Shown: positions 17,988 to 28,218, counted from the stretch's first letter. The stretch: DNA of 64,000 bases from Elusimicrobiota bacterium (GCA_023213235.1 CP096137.1:3438437-3502436); one strand, 5' to 3'. Notes: generated by a model not told the origin, from the letters alone. Numbers and translations are program-made.

Positions 17988-18842
17988 ATGAGACATCTTC
18001 TCCTGTCCGCCGTGCTGCTCGCCTCGCCCGCCGCCGCCCAAGACGAGCCGGCGGAGGCGGAGTCCTCCGCCCCGGAGGGCGGCCAGGGCGCCCACGTCGG
18101 CGGAGCGGGCATCCAGGCGGGCGAGCGAGACAACGCCGCCGGCGGCGAGCGCAAGACGACGGCCGGCGGCGGCCCCGGGAGCGGCACCTCCGGCTCCTCC
18201 GGCCCGTGCGCGGAAGAGGACCTCAACTGGAAGCCGGGCAAGGGTGGGCCGTCGACCTCGGTGCAGGGTCAGGCGATGCGCGCCCAGGGCGAGGATACGA
18301 CGATCGCCTACCGCATCCGCGCCTCCCAGCTGGGCGCGCAGGGCAACTTCGGGTTCTACACCGACTCCCACACGGAGTCATACATGCGCCTCTCGAACAA
18401 GAAATGCGAGGTCGCCTTGAAGGTGTCGCCCTGCGAGGCGAGCTACGGATCGGTGACTCTCTGGTACCTGAGCGCCGCCAAGCTGAAGCAGCTCAGTCAG
18501 GCCCCCGGCTTCAAGAAGGACGCCGCCTCCCGCATCTGCGTCATCCCTGCGCCGGCCGGCAAGATCGGCGGCGAGGACTATTGGTGGCTCAACGTCCACA
18601 CCAAAGGCCCCTGTCCGGGCGGAAGGGGTTGGTTCGGGGGCGGGAAAACCGAAGACGGGCAGTGCGTGCGCGCGATCCTCTACGAGGCCCACGACATGGA
18701 CGGCAAACAGGCCGGCCACGGCGCGGGAGCCGCGGCGCCGCCGCCCGCCGCGCCGAAGCCCAACAAGTGCTGGAAGGCGCCCTCGGGCCGGCAGTGTTGC
18801 GACGTGATGTTCAGTCCGGTCCCGGCGGAGTGCCGGCGCTGA
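17988..18842 (+). CDS. Secreted Cys-rich hypothetical protein
   Basis: 284 residues. Signal peptide RHLLLSAVLLASPAAAQ, then a low-complexity Gly/Glu/Ala region (residues about 18-70), then a globular domain with eight or more Cys (CAEEDLN, KKCEVAL, SPCEAS, GPCPGG, QCVRAI, NKCWKA and QCCD), suggesting disulphides in the envelope. A proline-rich linker precedes the last Cys cluster. The ATG is preferred over the in-frame TTG two codons upstream because the promoter leaves 6 nt before it. No family recognised. Confidence 0.8.
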   Translation: MRHLLLSAVLLASPAAAQDEPAEAESSAPEGGQGAHVGGAGIQAGERDNAAGGERKTTAGGGPGSGTSGSSGPCAEEDLNWKPGKGGPSTSVQGQAMRAQGEDTTIAYRIRASQLGAQGNFGFYTDSHTESYMRLSNKKCEVALKVSPCEASYGSVTLWYLSAAKLKQLSQAPGFKKDAASRICVIPAPAGKIGGEDYWWLNVHTKGPCPGGRGWFGGGKTEDGQCVRAILYEAHDMDGKQAGHGAGAAAPPPAAPKPNKCWKAPSGRQCCDVMFSPVPAECRR

Positions 18843-18869
18843 GAATTTACGGAATGTACGGGCCTGGCA

Positions 18870-20528
18870 CTACTTTCTGAGTTTCCAGACGCGCAGCCAG
18901 GGGCCGCCCGCGCCGCCGGGCTCGGAGGGGAACTCCTTGACCAGGTCGGCGCCGGAGGCGAGCTCGGAGAAGAAGGTCGCGAGCTCGCGCGCGCGGCGCG
19001 GGTCGGCGCCGAAACTCGAGGTCACGACCCAGCGCGCGCGCACGGCGCGCACGGGATCGAGACCCGGGCGGACGTCTAGAAAGTCGCCGTCGGCCTGAGA
19101 GGCCTCGACGTGCTTCGGCGAGGAGAACAGGTCGCCCGCGGAGCGCTTCACGCGGTAGACGCGCCAGCCGCCGCCGGGATGGCGCTCGGCCATCGCGCGC
19201 CACAGGCGCGCGCGCGGCGAGCCGGCCGCCGCCGTGCGCGCCGCGAGCTCCTCGCACTGCTCCTTCGACGGGATCGCGCGCGGGCCGGCGTGCGGGACGT
19301 CGAGCAGGATCGCCTCGCCGGCGGGCACGTTCTCCTTGAGCCAGGCCTCGGCCTGAGAGCGCGTGTCGGTCCGCCCGAAGCCGGCGGCGAGCTCCGTCGA
19401 GAGCAGCAGCCCCGGCGCGAGCGCGAGCGCGGCGACGGCCGTCCGCCGCCACGCGCTCTTGCCGCCGAGGACGGCGAGGCCTTCCCCGGCGAGGATCGCC
19501 AGCGCCGGGAACACGCCGAGCAGATAGCGCAGCCAGCCGCCGTCGGGGCTCGTCGCGAGGATCGCGGCGTACGCCGCGACCGGCACCGCCAGCAGCAACG
19601 CGCGGCGCGTCTTCCTCCACAGCACGACCGCGAGCCCGAGCACGGCCGCCGCACCGGCGGGCGAGCCGTCCCCGGCGAAGGTCCACAGGTTGTAGGCGAC
19701 GACGCGCGCCATCGCGGCCGCGTCGTGCGGCCGCAGGCGCCCGAGGTCGGCGTAGTCCGCCCAGTCCGCGGCGAAGCGCCCGAAGTCGAGCGCCACGTAC
19801 GGAGAGCCGAGGAAGAACGCGGCCGCGGCCAGCGCGAGCGCCTGCAGCAGCCAGACCGACGTCGGGCGCCCGCCCTCGCGTAGCAGCCACGCGAGCGGGA
19901 TCATCAGCGCCGCCGGCGCCGCCGTGTACTGCGCCGAGCACGCGGCACCCGCCGCCGCCGCCGCCGCGTACAGCCAGCCGCGCGGCCCGCCGGCCTGGAA
20001 GCGCAGCGCGCACGCCCAGGCGGCCGCGATGAACATGAACATCATCGAGTCCGGCTTGGCCGCGTGCGCGAGGTCGACCAGCACGGGCGAAAAGCCCAGC
20101 AGCAGGGCGCCGTACGGCCAGCGCGACGGCTCCTCGGCCCGCTCCGCGCGCGCCACGGCGAACAGCGCCAGCGTCGAGCACAGCGCCGCGGCCAGGCGCG
20201 CGATCAAGTAGAACCCCGTCGGAGCGAAGCCGTACAGCGCCGCGAAGTCGAGCGGCGACTTGCGCAGGCCGAGCACGGACCAGATGCCGAACCACAGGCC
20301 GTACAGCCCGGCCAAAGTCTCCGGCCACAGCGACGGGTACTTGAACGAGTGCGGGCGAAGGCTGCCCGAGCCGAATGAAACGGCCATGTTCACGAGGTGC
20401 GGTTCGTCGGCGTTAAAAGTATGCGGCAAGCCGTAGCCGATCCACACGAATCGAAGCAAGACGGCCGCGCCGAAGACCGCAGCGCCGGCCAACACCCACG
20501 GCGAGTATTTTCGGTTCTGCTTACGCAT
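18870..20528 (-). CDS. GT-C type membrane glycosyltransferase
   Basis: 552 residues, about ten to twelve hydrophobic helices. The first loop has GLPHTFNADEPHLVNMAVSF, with the acidic residues (DE) expected for the catalytic loop of a polyprenyl-sugar-dependent GT-C enzyme (PMT_2-like). A soluble C-terminal domain of about 150 residues follows the last helix. It overlaps the upstream GT-C gene by 8 bp. Specificity cannot be told. Confidence 0.82.
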   Translation of the reverse strand: MRKQNRKYSPWVLAGAAVFGAAVLLRFVWIGYGLPHTFNADEPHLVNMAVSFGSGSLRPHSFKYPSLWPETLAGLYGLWFGIWSVLGLRKSPLDFAALYGFAPTGFYLIARLAAALCSTLALFAVARAERAEEPSRWPYGALLLGFSPVLVDLAHAAKPDSMMFMFIAAAWACALRFQAGGPRGWLYAAAAAAGAACSAQYTAAPAALMIPLAWLLREGGRPTSVWLLQALALAAAAFFLGSPYVALDFGRFAADWADYADLGRLRPHDAAAMARVVAYNLWTFAGDGSPAGAAAVLGLAVVLWRKTRRALLLAVPVAAYAAILATSPDGGWLRYLLGVFPALAILAGEGLAVLGGKSAWRRTAVAALALAPGLLLSTELAAGFGRTDTRSQAEAWLKENVPAGEAILLDVPHAGPRAIPSKEQCEELAARTAAAGSPRARLWRAMAERHPGGGWRVYRVKRSAGDLFSSPKHVEASQADGDFLDVRPGLDPVRAVRARWVVTSSFGADPRRARELATFFSELASGADLVKEFPSEPGGAGGPWLRVWKLRK

Positions 20529-21729
20529 GTTCAGACCGATCGGCCATGAGCTTCATGATCGCTATCGAGGCCAGGATGCACAAGAAGGGTTCGAGAGGAA
20601 GCCGGTAGCGCAGGGACGTGAAGAAAATCGAGTGAAGCGCCGTCAGGTACGCGAACAGGGCCCACACCGGCGACCAAACGGATTGGGACCACACGAGACG
20701 AGCCCCATAAACGGCCAGCACAAAGAGAATGGAGAAGTATATTCCGAGAGCGCCACGAATGATTCTCGAGTGCGGATCGTACGGCATGGGCCGCCAGAAC
20801 AAGAGCGCCTTGCCGACGATGATCTTGAGGGCCTGACCCGGATTCCCCTTGATGAAGGACGTCGTCTTCTTGGCGAAGTGATCGCCTCGGGCGATGGGAT
20901 CTTCCATCAAACCGAGTGCCTTGGCTTCTTCACCCATCTCATAGGGCCTTTGTCTGATCACTTCTCTATCCAACGAGAAGCCTTCCCACATATTCCAGCC
21001 CATCACCGCGGCCACCGGCACCACGCGGTCGTACTTCACGTAGTTCCGGACGCTCCACAGGAGCGACGGCGCGAGCCACCCGATCCCCAAGACGGCGCAG
21101 AACGCGAACGCCTTCGCGAGGCCGCGCGCGCGCCACAGCACGAGGAACAAGAACGCCGGGTACCCGCCGATCACCGAGCGGCACAGCGCGGTCAGGCCGC
21201 CCCAGACCCCCACGCCGGCGAGCGCCACGCCCGGCTTGGAGTCGAGCTCGGCGTAGAGGAAAACGAAGAGGACCAGCTCCATGAACACGAACAACGCCTC
21301 GGTGCCGAGCTGCGGCGTGTAGAACAAGAGGCCGGGATCGACGGCGATCCACAGCGCCGCGAGCCGCGACGCCTTGGGCCCCGCGCCGAGCCGCTCGCCC
21401 AGCAGGCGCGTCAGCGGCACGCACGCCGCCCCGAGGACGCACTGGAGAAGCAGCACGGGCAGCGGATTCGGCGAGCGAAAAAGCCCGAGCACGGCGGCGA
21501 TCAGCGCGGTGTAGAGCGGCGGGTGGGTCGCGTCGAAAGCGAAGGCCGGCGCCCAGCCGAGCCAGGACAGCGCGAGGTTGTAGTACAGGTCTCGGCCGTA
21601 GGCCGCGTCGAGGCCCTTGAAGAGAAACGCCCCCGTGAACGCCAGGCGCAGGACGAGCGCGAAGGCGAAAGCCCGCGCGTCGAAGCGCCGGGCGTCCGTG
21701 CTCAGAACCGAAGCCTCAACAGCGTCCAC
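20521..21729 (-). CDS. GT-C type membrane glycosyltransferase
   Basis: About 402 residues from the GTG at 21729, which overlaps the upstream GT2 gene by 28 bp; no ATG lies near the conserved start, so the start is uncertain. Ten or so membrane helices. The first loop reads YGRDLYYNLALSWLG, followed by FDATHPPLYTALIAAVLG, a pattern of PMT/ArnT-like enzymes. The second half is less GC-rich than its neighbours. Operon with a GT2 enzyme that may make its donor lipid. Confidence 0.78.
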   Translation of the reverse strand: MDAVEASVLSTDARRFDARAFAFALVLRLAFTGAFLFKGLDAAYGRDLYYNLALSWLGWAPAFAFDATHPPLYTALIAAVLGLFRSPNPLPVLLLQCVLGAACVPLTRLLGERLGAGPKASRLAALWIAVDPGLLFYTPQLGTEALFVFMELVLFVFLYAELDSKPGVALAGVGVWGGLTALCRSVIGGYPAFLFLVLWRARGLAKAFAFCAVLGIGWLAPSLLWSVRNYVKYDRVVPVAAVMGWNMWEGFSLDREVIRQRPYEMGEEAKALGLMEDPIARGDHFAKKTTSFIKGNPGQALKIIVGKALLFWRPMPYDPHSRIIRGALGIYFSILFVLAVYGARLVWSQSVWSPVWALFAYLTALHSIFFTSLRYRLPLEPFLCILASIAIMKLMADRSEHA

Positions 21730-22379
21730 AGCGCGATCACGCCGTCCGTCCAGCGGATCTTCTTTCCCTCTTCCATCTTGCGCGGGTGATAGTTGATCGG
21801 CAATTCCAGGATCGTCACGCCGCGCTTGAGCGTCTTGGCCGTCGCCTCCGGGCAGAACTCGAAGCCCGGGCACTTGAGGTCGAGGGAGCGCAGGAAGCCC
21901 GTCTTGAACAGCTTGTAGCACGTGGGCTCGTCGGTGAGCCGGGAGCCGTAGAGGAGGTTCGTCCACAGCGACACGAGACGCCCGCCCCAGTAGTAGCGGT
22001 GATAGGACCGCGCGTCCGACTTCATCAGCCGCGAGCCGTACACGACCTCGGCCTTGCCCTCGAGCATGGGCTTGAGCAGGAGGTCGTAGTCGGCCGGGTC
22101 GTACTCGAGGTCGGCGTCCTGGATGATCACGTAGTCGCCCGTCGCGTGCGACAGCGCGGTGATGACGCCCGCGCCCTTGCCGGAGTTGCGCTCGTGCTTG
22201 AGCACCTTCGTGCCGGGCCGCGCCGCCTTCAGCGCCGCCTCGTACGTCCCGTCGGTCGACCCGTCGTCGACGACGATGACCTCGAGGTCCTTGCCCTTGT
22301 TCCGGTCGTAGACGGCGTCGAGCATGCGCCCGATCGTGGCGGCCTCGTTGTACGCGGGAACGAGGACCGAGAGCCTCAC
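21702..22379 (-). CDS. Family 2 glycosyltransferase (DPM1-like)
   Basis: 225 residues from a GTG that overlaps the preceding stop. LSVLVPAYNEAATIGRML and EVIVVDDGSTDGTYEA form the nucleotide-binding part; VIIQDADLEYDPADYD is the DxD-type metal site; VVYGSRLMKSD and YHRYYWGGR are typical of polyprenyl-phosphate glucosyl/mannosyltransferases. No membrane domain, so it is likely the soluble enzyme type acting at the inner face of the membrane. Confidence 0.92.
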   Translation of the reverse strand: MRLSVLVPAYNEAATIGRMLDAVYDRNKGKDLEVIVVDDGSTDGTYEAALKAARPGTKVLKHERNSGKGAGVITALSHATGDYVIIQDADLEYDPADYDLLLKPMLEGKAEVVYGSRLMKSDARSYHRYYWGGRLVSLWTNLLYGSRLTDEPTCYKLFKTGFLRSLDLKCPGFEFCPEATAKTLKRGVTILELPINYHPRKMEEGKKIRWTDGVIALWTLLRLRF

Positions 22380-22726
22380 TTGAACGCGGCCTTCCACTCG
22401 GCTTCCTGGAAGCCGACGAGCCCGCGGTCCTTCAGCAGCAAAAACGGCCGCTTGATGAGCTTGCCGTTCTTCGACAGCAACGCCAGCGCCTCGGCCTCGC
22501 TCATCGTCTTGAGCTTCTCCGAAATCCCGAGCTCCCGGTACTGCACGCCGGACGTGTTGAACAGGCGCTTCAAGCCCACATGCCCGAGCATCGTCTTCAG
22601 CTCCGCCACGGAGGGCGGAGAATCGACGATCGGCACGGCCGTGTGCGCGATCCCCCGGGCCTCCAGGAACTTCAAGGCTTTCCGGCAGGTGGAGCACTTC
22701 GAGTACTCGTAAACGCGAATGGCCAT
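22376..22726 (-). CDS. ArsC/Spx-family thioredoxin-fold protein
   Basis: 116 residues, the family length. YEYSKCSTCRKALKFLE near residue 7 is the ArsC-family Cys-x2-Cys/Arg motif, and NGKLIKRPFLLLKDRGLVGF is the conserved Arg-Pro segment. Members are arsenate reductases or Spx/YffB regulators. With two Cys in the motif and no arsenic genes nearby, the YffB or Spx-like type is more likely than arsenate reductase. The -10 TATAAT (22735-22740) is 8 nt from the ATG. Confidence 0.88.
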   Translation of the reverse strand: MAIRVYEYSKCSTCRKALKFLEARGIAHTAVPIVDSPPSVAELKTMLGHVGLKRLFNTSGVQYRELGISEKLKTMSEAEALALLSKNGKLIKRPFLLLKDRGLVGFQEAEWKAAFK

Positions 22727-22860
22727 GAGCCTGAATTATAGCGGTCCCGCACCGAAGGCGAAAGGGGGCCGTAGGGCCCTATAAAGGAGGGACTAATGAT
22801 CATAGGCCCTTGGGACTATAGGCCCCGGTTAGAGTCACGGGGAAGGGATACACTCAAAGC
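22727..22860. promoter_or_regulatory. Divergent regulatory region with palindromic GGCCC words
   Basis: Minus strand: TATAAT at 22735-22740 for the ArsC-like gene. Plus strand: TACACT at 22849-22854, 6 nt before the ATG at 22861. Between them are several TAGGGCCC/TAGGCCC words (22772-22825) and CCCTATAAAGG at 22777-22787. The same 11-mer, in the same orientation relative to the gene, occurs upstream of the Bat gene (52461-52471). This may be a shared operator. Confidence 0.5.
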
Positions 22861-25424
22861 ATGAAGAAAGTAAGCCGGGCTATCGCACTAACTCTCGCCG
22901 CCGTGCTCATCACCGGTTCTGTTCCCCAAGAGGCGACTGCCCAGGTCATCCGTATCGCCACGAACCAAAACGTTTCCGTTCCCCTCTCCCCGAACTCTCC
23001 TGTTAACGCGACGCCGACCTCGGCCCTGACGCCGGCCCTCGGCGGCGCGAGCTTGAACGGAACGATAACGGTGCCGTCGATTGGTCCGTCGATCCAGTCC
23101 CTCAATCTCGCCGTTCCCTCGGCTCTCAACGTCGCCCTGCCCGCGTCCGCCGTGCGTCCCGTGGGTTCCCAATCCGTCGCCGTCGGCTTGGCCGCGGCGT
23201 CGAAGGACGCCCCCACCCCCGACGACGTCCCCAAGGCCGCGACTCCGGCTCCCGCCCCCGCTTCGAAGACCGCGAACGTGCTGCGCCGCCTCGGCCTGCC
23301 CACCATCGCCGGGATGTTGGAGCGCAAGAACGCTCCCAAGAATTCCCCGGCCGCCGTTTCCATCGACGACGGCGCCAAGCTCTTCGACGGTTCCGAGACC
23401 AAAACCGCCCAGACCGAGGCCGAGACCCCCGTCGCCGCCGGTGACTCTAAGGCCTCCCGCGTCTCCGGCCTGAAAGCCCGCCTCGCCGCCTCCCAGGCCA
23501 AGCGCGACGCCCAGGTCGACGCCTTCGGCGGCCCGCTCTCGACGCCCATGACGTTCCGCCAGCGCGTCGGCTTCGGCCTGAAGTCCGGCCTCAACTTGCT
23601 CGGCATCGGCGCCCTGCTCAAGGTCACCTTGGCCCCGCTGCTCGCCGTCTTCCCGTGGCCGCAGTACCTCTCGGACACGGTGCTGCGCGGCTTCGGCCGC
23701 GTCGCCCTCCTCACCAAGATGGGGCCGAATGAGATCGCGGCCGGCTTGGCCGAAAGCCCGCTCTCGTTCATGGGCATCAGCCTGCCGATGGCCGTCGCCT
23801 GGGAGGAGATCACCTACCGCCTGCTCGGCTTCGGCGCGATCTTCCTCGTCCTCGCGGCGATGAAGCCCTTCTCGCGCTGGATCACCTCGATGATCTCCGA
23901 GCTTCCGGACGCGGCCGGCGTCGTCGGCGCCGCCAAGAAGGTCCTCAAGGCCGGCGACTGGCTCTCGCGCCTCGCCTTCCCGATCGCGGCCGCGCTCTCC
24001 TCCTTCAACTTCGCGGTCGCGCACTTCGGCACGTGGGGCGTGGCCCCCTTCGTCCTCATCCTCAACCTGGTCGCCGGCGTCTTCCTCGCGCACACGGCCT
24101 ACAAGAGCCGCTCGCTGACCGCGCCGATCCTCGCGCACTTCGTCTTCAACCTGGTGCCGATCCTCACGATCTACCTCGCGATGACGCTGTCCCCGATGAC
24201 CGCGGCGGCCTTCGCGATCATCGCCGGCATCCTCGGCGTCGCCTCCCTCTTCCACTCCTGGCTCTCGCACCGCAAGGAGCGCGCCTGGCGCGTGAGCAAC
24301 GGCGGCAAGACCTTGCTCGTCGCCCTGCTCATGTTCGGCGGCTTGGCCACGACGATGTACAACCCGGCGACGCACCGCGCCGGCGCCTCTCCCGAGACGG
24401 TCGCCTCGGCCATCCAGAAAGTCCAGGAGCACAAGACCGAGACCGCTCCGACGCCCGCGGCCGCCGACACGGCCGTCGTCGCCTCCCCGCTCCCGCCGTC
24501 GCCGCGCCGGTCGAGTCGCGCGAGGTCATGATCGCCCGCGTGAAGGGCTCGGTCGTCAACGTCATCGTGCGCACGCCCAACGGCATGGGCACGGGCTCCG
24601 GCTTCATCCTCTCGCCCGACGGCGTCTTCATCACCAACGCCCACGTCGTCGGCTCCCGCCAGCCCGGCCAGTTCGTCGAGGCCCGCATCCCGGGCACGCC
24701 CGGCGTCATGAAGGCCAAGGTCCTCGCCGTCAACCACGACAAGGACCTCGCCATCGTCCAGCTCCAGCGCCGCCCCGACGGCAAGCCCTGGCCCGTCGTG
24801 AAGCTCGCCTCCGAGGCCCCGCGCGAGGGCTCGGACGTCACCGCCGCCGGCTACCCGCGCGGCCTGCCGTTCACCGTCACCGCCGGCGTCATCTCCGGCA
24901 TGGACGGCCGCGGCAACATGTACGTCAAGCATCTTCAGACGGACGCCTCGATCAACCCCGGCAACTCCGGCGGGCCTTTGTTCAACGCGAAGGGCGAGGT
25001 CGTCGGCGTCAACACGCAGATCTACACGCAGAGCGGCGGCTCCGACGGCCTGGGCTTCTCCATCATGGCCCCCGAGGTCGGCCGCGTCCTGGCGCAGTAC
25101 CAGAAGACCGGCAACATCTCCACCGCCTCGCTCGGCATCATCGCCAACCTCTCCGACCCGATGAAGCCCGAGGCGGGCCTCGAGGTCGAGTACGTGCGCC
25201 GCGGCTCCGCCGCCGAGAAGGCCGGCATCCAGCGCGGCGACCTCATCATCTCCGTCGGCGGCGAGCCCATCGGCGAGGCCGGCTCCGAGGCCGCGGGCCA
25301 CGTGGCCGCCGCGCTCTCCAAGATGATCCCGGGCCAGCAGGTCCCCGTCGTCGTCCTGCGCGGCGACTCCCCCGTCGAGATCTCGGTGACGGCCGACGCG
25401 AAAGTCACCGTCTCCGGCCGCTGA
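22861..25424 (+). CDS. CPBP intramembrane protease fused to HtrA-type serine protease and PDZ domain (frame break)
   Basis: Signal peptide (SRAIALTLAAVLITGSVPQ, ending ATAQ) and a ~160-residue Pro/Ala/Ser/Val-rich module. A CPBP membrane domain follows with its three metal motifs: WEEITYR (~313), FAVAH (~385) and HFVFN (~426). The frame stops near 24531, but one extra C in the run at 24485-24488 continues it into a trypsin-like protease with complete triad: TNAHVVGS (His), DKDLAIV (Asp) and GNSGGP (Ser), then a PDZ domain ending DAKVTVSGR. Repaired length 854 residues. The fusion would join a membrane metalloprotease to an envelope serine protease. If the break were real, the HtrA part would have no signal peptide. 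Confidence 0.88.
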
Positions 25425-25428
25425 CCTC

Positions 25429-27277
25429 GTGCGCGCGGTCCTTCTCCTCCTCCTCGCGCTGAGCGCGCCGGGCCTGCGGGCCCAGGAGCCGGAGAACCCC
25501 GCCTTCGCCCGGCTCCTCGAGCGGCGGAGACTCGACGTGCCCGCGCTCAAGCAGCTGGGCTACGTGCTCGAAGCCGGCGCGGCGCGCCGCCTCGGCCCCG
25601 ACGGCAACCCCGAAGGTCCCGCGCTGACGCCCGAAGAGCTCGACGCCTTGCTCGGCGCGCTCGAGCGCGGCGAGCCCCTCCGCGCTCCCGCCGAGGCCCG
25701 CCCGCATCCCGTCGCCCCCGTGATCGATCTCGAGCCCCGCGCCTTGGGCCTCCTCTACGACGGCGGCGCCTCCGCCGCCTCCGACGCGCTCGCCGTCCCC
25801 GAACCCGCCCCCTTCGTCGAGGCGCCCTTTGACGCCTCGTGGTCCGAGATCGAAGCCGGCTTCCGCTCCAAGAAGACGCGCCCGGCCGCGGTGAAGGCGC
25901 TCTCCAAGCGCTTCCAGAAATCGACCGAGACCGTCACGGGCCTCACGCCCGATTCCGCCGAGGCGCTCCGCCTCTTGGCGCGCGAGATCCACGAGGGCCG
26001 GGGCGGCGACGCCGCGGCCGTCGAGCTCAAGCGCGAGCTCGCCGTCGCCGCGATGCTCTCCAATCAGCAGAAGTTCGCCTGGTCGGCGCAGATCACGTCC
26101 CCGCTGACGGTGTACGTGGCGCTCGCCCGCTCGCGCGCCACGCACTCGCTCGACTCCCGCCTGTATTTTCAGCGCATGACCTCGCTGCTGGACGCCCAGG
26201 GCCGCACGCTCGGCTCCTTCCTCCTCGACAACGACCCGGAGAACAAGCGCTCCGCCGACTTCCTCCTTCGCGCCCACGCGTACGACGCGCTCGTCCCGTA
26301 CCTCGAGCGCCGCCCGGCCGAAGCGGGGGCGATGGCCTCCATGCTCTTCCCCGAGGGAAATCCGCCGACGTGCTCGCCCGCGCCGACATGCTCGAGGGCC
26401 TCATCCTCCAGCTCGCCGTGAAGGGCCGCGCCAACGGCGCCGCCGCGCGCTTCATCAAAGCCCTCGTGGCCCACGCGGAGCTGTCCACGCCGGAGACCGC
26501 GCGCCGCGTCGCCGTCTATCTCAAGCTCAACGAGCCCGTCCTTCCGAAGTTCCTCAAACCGGACATCGCCAAGGTGGAGCACATGCTGCCCCCGGCGTCC
26601 TCGAAGACGCGGGCCTCGTTCCCCCGGACCCGCGCGTCGCCTGGCCCGCCGGCACCTGGACCTTCGTCTCGCACTTCGCCTCCACGACGAGCTACGTGGG
26701 CTACCTCTCCCGCTTCCTCGCGCGGGGCTACACGTCGACGATCACCGCCGAGGGCCATCCCGTCCTCACCAAGGACTTCAACGGCACGACCCTGCGCCTC
26801 GTCTCCAAGCTCTACGTCGGCGACGAGGACGAGTTCCTTCGCGGCGCCGAGGCCCAGCGCTTCCTCAACTCCATCACGAAAGACTTGCGCGATCCCTCGG
26901 TGCAGGGCGTCGTCCTGCGCAACCACGCGCAGTTCCGTATTTCCAACCTCTTCGACGCCAAAACCAACCCGAACAAGCTCATGCTCGACGGCGCCTGCCG
27001 CTCCGCCTGGGATCTCAAGACCCTCCGCCGGAAATGCCCCTCCTGCCTCTTCATCCTCAACACCGGCACCGGCCGGGGCAAGCTCAACAACGACGCGGTC
27101 ATCACGGTCGTAGAAGGCTTGGCCCGTCAGCTGGAGTGGCAGGAGATCGGCGCGGAATTCGCGCGCTTCGCTCCTTCGACTTCCGCTAGAATCCAGGGGC
27201 CTTGGACGCCGCCGTTCGCCGAGGCTCTCCGCGTGCTGGGCGAGCGCGAGAAGTCCGACCTCCAGGGAGGCTCATGA
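25429..27277 (+). CDS. Secreted protein of unknown function (two frame breaks)
   Basis: The GTG at 25429 follows the protease stop by 4 nt. Signal peptide RAVLLLLLALSAPGLRAQ. One extra A at 26358-26360 and one extra C at 26589-26593 give a continuous 616-residue protein. Residues to ~300 are helical and repeat-like (AVKALSKRFQKSTETVTG). The C-terminal ~190 residues form a separate alpha/beta domain with VVLRNHAQFRISNLF followed by LMLDGACRSAWDL, a His...Asp-x2-Cys layout reminiscent of caspase-like folds; this is weak. Co-transcribed with the CPBP-HtrA protease, so it may be a substrate or partner. Confidence 0.7.
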
Positions 27278-27783
27278 GAACGTTAGCGCTGCTCCTGCTG
27301 CTCGCCGCTCCGGCCTCCGCGAAGAAGCAGGACGATTTCGCTCCTCTCAAGGGCCTCATCGGCACCTGGCGCGTGGACCGCGACTGCCGCGTCATCAAAG
27401 ACACCCTCATCGTCGAGATCGTCCGCCTTCCGAACGCCCTGCGCGCCACCTACTTCAACTCACTCAACGTCAAGCGCAGCGTGGGCAAGTCCGAGATCTT
27501 CTACAACGCGGAGGCCGAGCGCTACCGCGTCTTCACCTACATCCCGGAGCTCGTCAAGCTCATCGGCTCCGCCCCGATCCCGGGCACGCTCAGCGTCGCC
27601 GGCGAGGACGAAGAAGAGCCCGGCCTCATCAACGCCACCGCGAAGCTCTCCCTGATCACCGGCAGCGCCCAGGTCCGCCTGCGCGACAAGGACACCAAGG
27701 CGACCTTCACCATGAAGGCGCAGTCGCCCCTCGGCCCGCTGAACTGCACGGGCGTCGGCCTCAAGCAGCCGCCGAAGAAGTAG
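27274..27783 (+). CDS. Secreted hypothetical protein
   Basis: 169 residues; the ATG overlaps the preceding stop (ATGA) and has AGGGAGG upstream. Signal peptide RTLALLLLLAAPASAK. The mature part, beginning KGLIGTWRVDRDC, looks like a lipocalin-type beta-barrel (THAP4/DUF1794-like 'L.G.W' start), but I am not certain. Last gene of the protease operon; its stop abuts the stop of the opposing gene. Confidence 0.72.
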   Translation: MRTLALLLLLAAPASAKKQDDFAPLKGLIGTWRVDRDCRVIKDTLIVEIVRLPNALRATYFNSLNVKRSVGKSEIFYNAEAERYRVFTYIPELVKLIGSAPIPGTLSVAGEDEEEPGLINATAKLSLITGSAQVRLRDKDTKATFTMKAQSPLGPLNCTGVGLKQPPKK

Positions 27784-28218
27784 CTAAAGCCCGAGCCGGT
27801 CGAACAGCGCGTCGCGCACGTCCCGCAGGCGCTGGTTGTACTTCTCCTCCTCGTGCCAGCGGGCGCCATAGACGGACGCGACGGCCCCGATCACGATCCC
27901 GGGCCAGAACAGCGAGTACTGGATCACCGTGAACAGCGCCCAGGACTTCGCTGCGGCCGGCTTCCAGTGCTCCTTCATCAGCCACGCGTACGCGAAAGCC
28001 CCCGCCGCGTACTTGAGCGCGATCCCCGTGAGGCCGGCGGCCACGTTGGCGATCGTCGAGGCGTTCGGCGGCAGGCGCGTCATGCGCACGACGTCGTAGG
28101 CCACCGTCGTCAGCCAGTCGAGCACCGGGGCCGCGATGTGGGAGAGAATCGCGGCGAAGAGATACACGAAGAAGAACTTGATCAGCCAGCGGATGAATTC
28201 GGCTTGGCGTTCAGTCAT
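27784..28218 (-). CDS. Membrane protein, unknown function
   Basis: 144 residues with three or four hydrophobic helices (FFFVYLFAAILSHIAAPVL, NVAAGLTGIALKYAAGAFAY, FWPGIVIGAVASVYGA) and a charged C-terminal tail. It overlaps the phosphatase gene by 8 bp. No family recognised. Confidence 0.7.
   Translation of the reverse strand: MTERQAEFIRWLIKFFFVYLFAAILSHIAAPVLDWLTTVAYDVVRMTRLPPNASTIANVAAGLTGIALKYAAGAFAYAWLMKEHWKPAAAKSWALFTVIQYSLFWPGIVIGAVASVYGARWHEEEKYNQRLRDVRDALFDRLGL

Noticed and set aside
22376..22726. Arsenic resistance locus based on the ArsC-like protein
   Set aside because: No arsB, acr3 or arsR nearby; the gene leads a glycosyltransferase run, and the family also includes Spx/YffB proteins.
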